This document shows positions 61,619 to 64,000 of a DNA stretch of 64,000 bases, piece by piece; position 1 is the first letter of the stretch, and each line of letters begins with the position of its first letter. The notes beneath the pieces were generated by a model that saw only the letters and a list, made by a program, of their open reading frames with translations, searched no databases and was not told the origin of the DNA. The DNA is from an uncultured Dorea sp. GTDB taxonomy: Bacteria; Bacillota; Clostridia; Lachnospirales; Lachnospiraceae. The stretch covers positions 1 to 64,000 of the forward strand of contig CAJURK010000010.1 in assembly GCA_910588745.1 (NCBI GenBank). The letters run 5' to 3'. A program made the position numbers and the translations under genes.

Positions 61619-61845
61619 CTCTGTACTTTCCCTTCCCTTGCTGTAATAATCAGATTTTCTCTCTTATATGAAATCACTCTTCCTTCATCCATATGTACTA
61701 GTGCATCCATCACCCCACACAGATCCACAGATATGCCAAAATCTGCCGAAGCTTCCCGGACTGCATCATAAGCATCACTGATCTTGCTGCATTTAAAATC
61801 AAACATGCATGTCCCTGTACACAAAGAAATAACAAAATATTTCAC
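61600..61845 (-). CDS. Hypothetical phage protein
   Basis: An 81-residue protein (MKYFVISLCTGTCMFDFKCSKISDAYDAVREASADFG..., ending KVQRWEGQE). The three early cysteines may bind metal. A ribosome site AAGGAGGTGTGAGAAGG precedes the ATG. No family recognised. Confidence 0.6.
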   Translation of the reverse strand: MKYFVISLCTGTCMFDFKCSKISDAYDAVREASADFGISVDLCGVMDALVHMDEGRVISYKRENLIITAREGKVQRWEGQE

Positions 61846-61849
61846 CTTC

Positions 61850-62074
61850 TCACACCTCCTTCCCGTCCATCCTCAGGACTTTATCTGTAAGTTCCCGGAA
61901 CTCACAAAGGCCTGTCTCACAAATTTGCAGCCCAAACCAGCTGCACCCTTCGCACTCCCCAGCTTCTCCGGCACATGCCCTCTTATAGCAGTCTTTCAAG
62001 TCTGCTTCCATCTGCCCCGACACCGAAACCCTCATCTCCACATGCGGAGATGGGAAAACCTTCACTACCTTCAA
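61850..62074 (-). CDS. Cysteine-rich phage protein, TTG start
   Basis: A 74-residue product when started at the TTG at 62074, which has AGGAGG eight bases upstream; an ATG at 62146 lies inside another gene and has no ribosome site. The sequence has MRVSVSGQMEADLKDCYKRACAG and C-x2-C-x7-C spacing (ECEGCSWFGLQICETGLC), suggesting metal binding. Function unknown. Confidence 0.6.
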   Translation of the reverse strand: MKVVKVFPSPHVEMRVSVSGQMEADLKDCYKRACAGEAGECEGCSWFGLQICETGLCEFRELTDKVLRMDGKEV

Positions 62075-62091
62075 TCCTCGCACCTCCTCCC

Positions 62092-62265
62092 TTACGCTAT
62101 CTTCCTGCCGGCATACACCAGCGCAAACCCTGTCCCTGTGCAGCACGCCCCATGCAGGAGCGAATATGCTTCGGCTTCACAGGCTCCGACAGAGCCAATA
62201 ATCAGAACCACGCCTGCAGCAATGAACGCCGCAGCAATACGCTTTCTCTTCAATAGCTTGTCCAT
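62092..62265 (-). CDS. Small two-helix membrane protein (57 residues)
   Basis: From the ATG at 62265 (TAGGAGGG directly upstream). A basic start (MDKLLKRKRI) is followed by a hydrophobic helix (AAAFIAAGVVLIIGSVGAC) and a second mild hydrophobic segment before GRKIA and a stop. Codon flow and the position between two tight ribosome sites support it. It could be a small phage-encoded membrane regulator. Confidence 0.55.
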   Translation of the reverse strand: MDKLLKRKRIAAAFIAAGVVLIIGSVGACEAEAYSLLHGACCTGTGFALVYAGRKIA

Positions 62266-62279
62266 CCCTCCTACCGCCT

Positions 62280-62429
62280 TCAGGCGGTCTTTATCCTTTC
62301 AAGCCCAATGTTTCTCATAGTTTCATCCAACTTTTTTTCCAACATCTTCCGAAATTCTTCTACTGGGATCTCGTCTTGGAGCATTTCTACCCCATTGATC
62401 CGAACCATACTTACTATTTCTAATTTCAC
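62280..62429 (-). CDS. Small phage protein, GTG start (49 residues)
   Basis: The GTG at 62429 has GAGGGG eight bases upstream. The product, MKLEIVSMVRINGVEMLQDE... , is helical and ends ERIKTA; its stop overlaps an inverted repeat CCGCCT-tc-AGGCGG. Resembles short DUF-type proteins found in phage early regions; function unknown. Confidence 0.55.
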   Translation of the reverse strand: MKLEIVSMVRINGVEMLQDEIPVEEFRKMLEKKLDETMRNIGLERIKTA

Positions 62430-62477
62430 TCACACCACCCCTCTAAATGTGTATGAATCACTGGTTGTACTTGTTGC

Positions 62478-62612
62478 CTACTTTCCGGCCTGCCCTTTGG
62501 CTTCCTTCCTCTCCGCGCATTTCCTGACGTAAGAGAGAAAGATCTGCTCCGCGCGCTCCTTGTCACGCCCGAACAGCTCAATGCTGCGGTTAACCTGGAT
62601 GCTGTCTGCCAT
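62478..62612 (-). CDS. Small phage early protein (44 residues)
   Basis: The ATG at 62612 has a near-perfect AGGAGGTGG upstream. The product (MADSIQVNRSIELFGRDKER, then a charged helix ending GQAGK) is basic. A longer frame in another register covers the same DNA but has no ribosome site. Function unknown. Confidence 0.6.
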   Translation of the reverse strand: MADSIQVNRSIELFGRDKERAEQIFLSYVRKCAERKEAKGQAGK

Positions 62613-62624
62613 CTACACCACCTC

Positions 62625-63389
62625 CTAAGCCGCTCCATATTTTATAGCAAGTTCCTTCACGATAGCTATATACCCTTCAACCAGTTTCTTGTCATCCGCA
62701 ATAACATCCAACTGGTTCAGCTTGTCCAGCTTCGATTTGCAGATGCCGTTCAGGGCCATCGTCTTTTTCTTATTGGTAAGCCGGATATTAAGCGCCACGC
62801 CCATCCGCTGCTCCAGCAGCTTGTAGCTCTCTTCCCTGATCGCACGAATATGCTCATACCCACCCATGGACAGGGCGATTTTATTAATAAGATTGGAAGT
62901 ATCCTTGCGCCACTGCGTCGGGCTGAGTGCGACTACTTCCCTGATGGAGTCCATCTTTCCCTCAACTTCCTCCAGCTTCTCAGCCTGCCTCTTCTGCTCC
63001 AGCTCCATGTTGATAAGCAGCTGCAGCTGTGGGCTAAGCTCCTGTGATTTAAACTCTTTCACTGCAAAATATGATTTCACCAGCTGCCGTTGCACCTGCC
63101 AAGCCAAGTCATCTTTTAAAGATTTTACAAGCATGAGGTAGCCAGATTCTGTGAGAAGGACTAAGCCATTAGGAGCCACAATATCAAATTCGCTTTTTGC
63201 TTCGTCCGTTTTTCGGACGAAGTAATCTTCTCCTTCAATAAAATGTTTCTTATTGTCATTGAATCGCTTTCTTGCTGTCCCTTCTGGTCTTTCATGCACC
63301 ATATCAATATCCATAAATGTTACAACTCTTTTACCTTCAAATTCTTTAACAGAAATCTCTTGATTTCCGATTTTGATTAATCCATTCAT
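62625..63389 (-). CDS. ORF6N-domain antirepressor-like protein
   Basis: A 254-residue phage regulator. The ORF6N domain spans residues about 8-110 (VKEFEGKRVVTFMDIDMVHERPEGTARKRFNDNKKHFIEGEDYFVR, NGLVLLTESGYLMLVKSLKDD), followed by a coiled coil (about 120-150) and a C-terminal helical domain (NKIALSMGGYEHIRAIREESYKLLEQRMGVAL) like other phage antirepressors. It probably binds DNA or repressor to favour lytic growth. Confidence 0.87.
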   Translation of the reverse strand: MNGLIKIGNQEISVKEFEGKRVVTFMDIDMVHERPEGTARKRFNDNKKHFIEGEDYFVRKTDEAKSEFDIVAPNGLVLLTESGYLMLVKSLKDDLAWQVQRQLVKSYFAVKEFKSQELSPQLQLLINMELEQKRQAEKLEEVEGKMDSIREVVALSPTQWRKDTSNLINKIALSMGGYEHIRAIREESYKLLEQRMGVALNIRLTNKKKTMALNGICKSKLDKLNQLDVIADDKKLVEGYIAIVKELAIKYGAA

Positions 63390-63405
63390 TAAATTTTTCT
63401 TCCTT

Positions 63406-63591
63406 TCATCCTAAAAAATAATCAATTGGTACCCCAAAGTAATCAGCAAGCTTTTTGAGCTTATCGACTTTAGGCGAATATCTTCCATGTTTCCAGCTCG
63501 ATAAGGTAGCTGCGGATACACCTGTATCTTTTGCCACTTGATATGCCATTTTACCTGTTTCGTTTAGCAATTCGACAAATTTTTTGTACAT
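63406..63591 (-). CDS. XRE-family helix-turn-helix protein
   Basis: A 61-residue single-domain Cro/CI-type DNA-binding protein: MAYQVAKDTGVSAATLSSWKHGRYSPKVDKLKKLADYFGVPIDYFLG is a textbook five-helix HTH. It is the second early gene, 34 bp after the first HTH gene, and may serve as Cro-like or excision regulator. An operator-like site lies just upstream at 63619-63631. Confidence 0.9.
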   Translation of the reverse strand: MYKKFVELLNETGKMAYQVAKDTGVSAATLSSWKHGRYSPKVDKLKKLADYFGVPIDYFLG

Positions 63592-63618
63592 TCTTTACAC
63601 CTCCTTCTCTTTACAAAT

Positions 63619-63933
63619 TCGCATTTATGAGACTAGTTGGCTAAAAAAAATCGCATTTGCTTCTTCTACAGATAATTTAAGTACACTTACAATTTTATCT
63701 GCTTCTGCTATACTAATTTTGTCCCCCGTTGAGCTAATTTTTCGATACATTGTAGCCCTATCAATTCCAATTTTTTTAGCCAAATCTCCTACGCTCATAC
63801 CATTCTCTACAATTTTACCTTTAAGTTTATTTACATTGACCATATTTCCCCTCCTTTCTTTTCTCATATATGCGACACAATTATAATAGCATCATTGCTC
63901 TATTCTGTCAATATAAAAATCTCACTTATGCGA
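63619..63933 (-). promoter_or_regulatory. Early lytic promoter and repeated operator sites
   Basis: The minus strand has TTGACA (63911-63906), a 17 bp spacer and TATTAT (63888-63883) reading into the Cro-like gene. Three related 13 bp sites follow the pattern TCGCATwwrTGAG: 63619-63631 (plus strand), and 63863-63875 and 63921-63933 (both minus). Two flank the promoter on either side and the third lies between the two HTH genes, so they are probably repressor operators. Confidence 0.65.
63625..63843 (-). CDS. Cro-like DNA-binding protein (DUF739-like)
   Basis: A 72-residue HTH protein from the ATG at 63843 (GGAGGGG four bases upstream): NKLKGKIVENGMSVGDLAKKIGIDRATMYRKISSTGDKISIAEADKIVSVLKLS. 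This size and pattern match phage Cro/DUF739 proteins. As the first gene leftward from the operator region it is the natural Cro candidate. Confidence 0.88.
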   Translation of the reverse strand: MVNVNKLKGKIVENGMSVGDLAKKIGIDRATMYRKISSTGDKISIAEADKIVSVLKLSVEEANAIFFSQLVS

Positions 63934-63962
63934 GTTTTGCATATATTCTTTTAATTGTGCAG

Positions 63963-63991
63963 TTGCAAATTTGCGAATATTGTGCTATTAT
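63963..63991 (+). promoter_or_regulatory. Divergent promoter, probably for the prophage repressor
   Basis: Plus strand TTGCAA (63963-63968), a 17 bp spacer and TATTAT (63986-63991) point out of the window to the right. In this layout the gene transcribed would be the CI-type lysogeny repressor and then probably the integrase. The spacer also holds GCAAATTTGC, a short palindrome. Confidence 0.5.
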
Positions 63992-64000
63992 ACAATTAAG

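Larger units (their letters stand above)
26268..64000 (-). mobile_element. Siphovirus prophage, incomplete at the right edge
   Basis: About 38 kb with complete replication, packaging, head, tail and lysis modules, all on the minus strand in canonical order from 64 kb down to 26 kb. Head and packaging genes are SPP1/TP901-like (gp6 portal, gp7 minor head, DUF4355 scaffold). Integrase, CI repressor and the right attachment site are not in the window. The left limit is set at the last lysis gene; the true att site may lie further left, as DUF3800 could be cargo. All structural frames appear intact, so the prophage may be inducible. Confidence 0.95.

Noticed and set aside
61850..62146. 98-codon version of the cysteine-rich gene with ATG at 62146
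   Set aside because: The upstream part overlaps the small membrane protein gene; AGGAGG fits the TTG at 62074.
62426..62638. 70-codon arginine-rich frame
   Set aside because: A shorter frame in another register (62478-62612) has a near-perfect ribosome site and sensible composition; this one has none.

Overview
The window looks like the chromosome of a spore-forming Firmicute of the Lachnospiraceae/Clostridia type. Pointers are a CotJC-like spore coat protein, NADP-dependent glutamate dehydrogenase, a single-chain PurL, DegV, a BceAB-type ABC transporter, the paired TIGR03915/TIGR03916 repair genes, AGGAGG ribosome sites and TTGACA/TATAAT promoters. No 16S rRNA gene is present, so the family assignment is inference from gene content.

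Positions 1-26100 are host core, nearly all on the minus strand: a partial tRNA-Val; a divergent acetate kinase-like gene; gdhA; a TRAP transporter dctQ-dctM-dctP; purL; a TIGR01906 membrane protein with a divergent LysR regulator; a DinG/Rad3-type helicase with an N-terminal nuclease-like domain; a two-gene DNA repair operon behind a promoter carrying two LexA-like boxes; a BceAB-type transporter; an MBL-fold hydrolase; DegV; an FtsW/SpoVE-type protein; and CotJC. An AT-rich DUF3800 gene and a hairpin-rich 130 bp element mark the transition.

From about 26268 to the right edge lies a siphovirus prophage read right to left and cut off by the window. Its early end (63.9-58.7 kb) has an operator region, two small HTH proteins, an ORF6N antirepressor-like protein, a run of small genes (several under 60 codons) and DUF2800/DUF2815 recombination-type proteins. 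Replication follows: family A DNA polymerase, VapE primase-helicase, an iteron-like origin candidate, VRR-NUC nuclease and SNF2 helicase. Next come a PAPS reductase-like protein and a C5 cytosine methyltransferase, an ArpU/sigma-like late regulator, and a self-contained moron gene with its own promoter, operator and terminators. The packaging and head module is TerS (with internal palindromic repeats, a candidate pac), TerL, SPP1 gp6-type portal, MuF/gp7-type minor head protein, Prp-like protease, scaffold and HK97-fold capsid. Then come connectors, tail tube, frameshifted tail chaperone, tape measure, Dit, a tail-associated fibre, endolysin and holin. The integrase and CI-type repressor are not seen and probably lie beyond the right edge; a divergent promoter there supports this.

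The two most interesting systems are in the head module. First, a phage-encoded Prp-type cysteine protease sits next to three structural proteins (scaffold, capsid, tail tube) that all carry the same N-terminal LQLFA motif, resembling the Prp cleavage site of ribosomal protein L27. Second, the MuF minor head protein carries an AT-rich C-terminal extension with a HELLH metallopeptidase motif. Small genes follow directly, overlapping by four bases, as in MuF polymorphic toxin/immunity loci.
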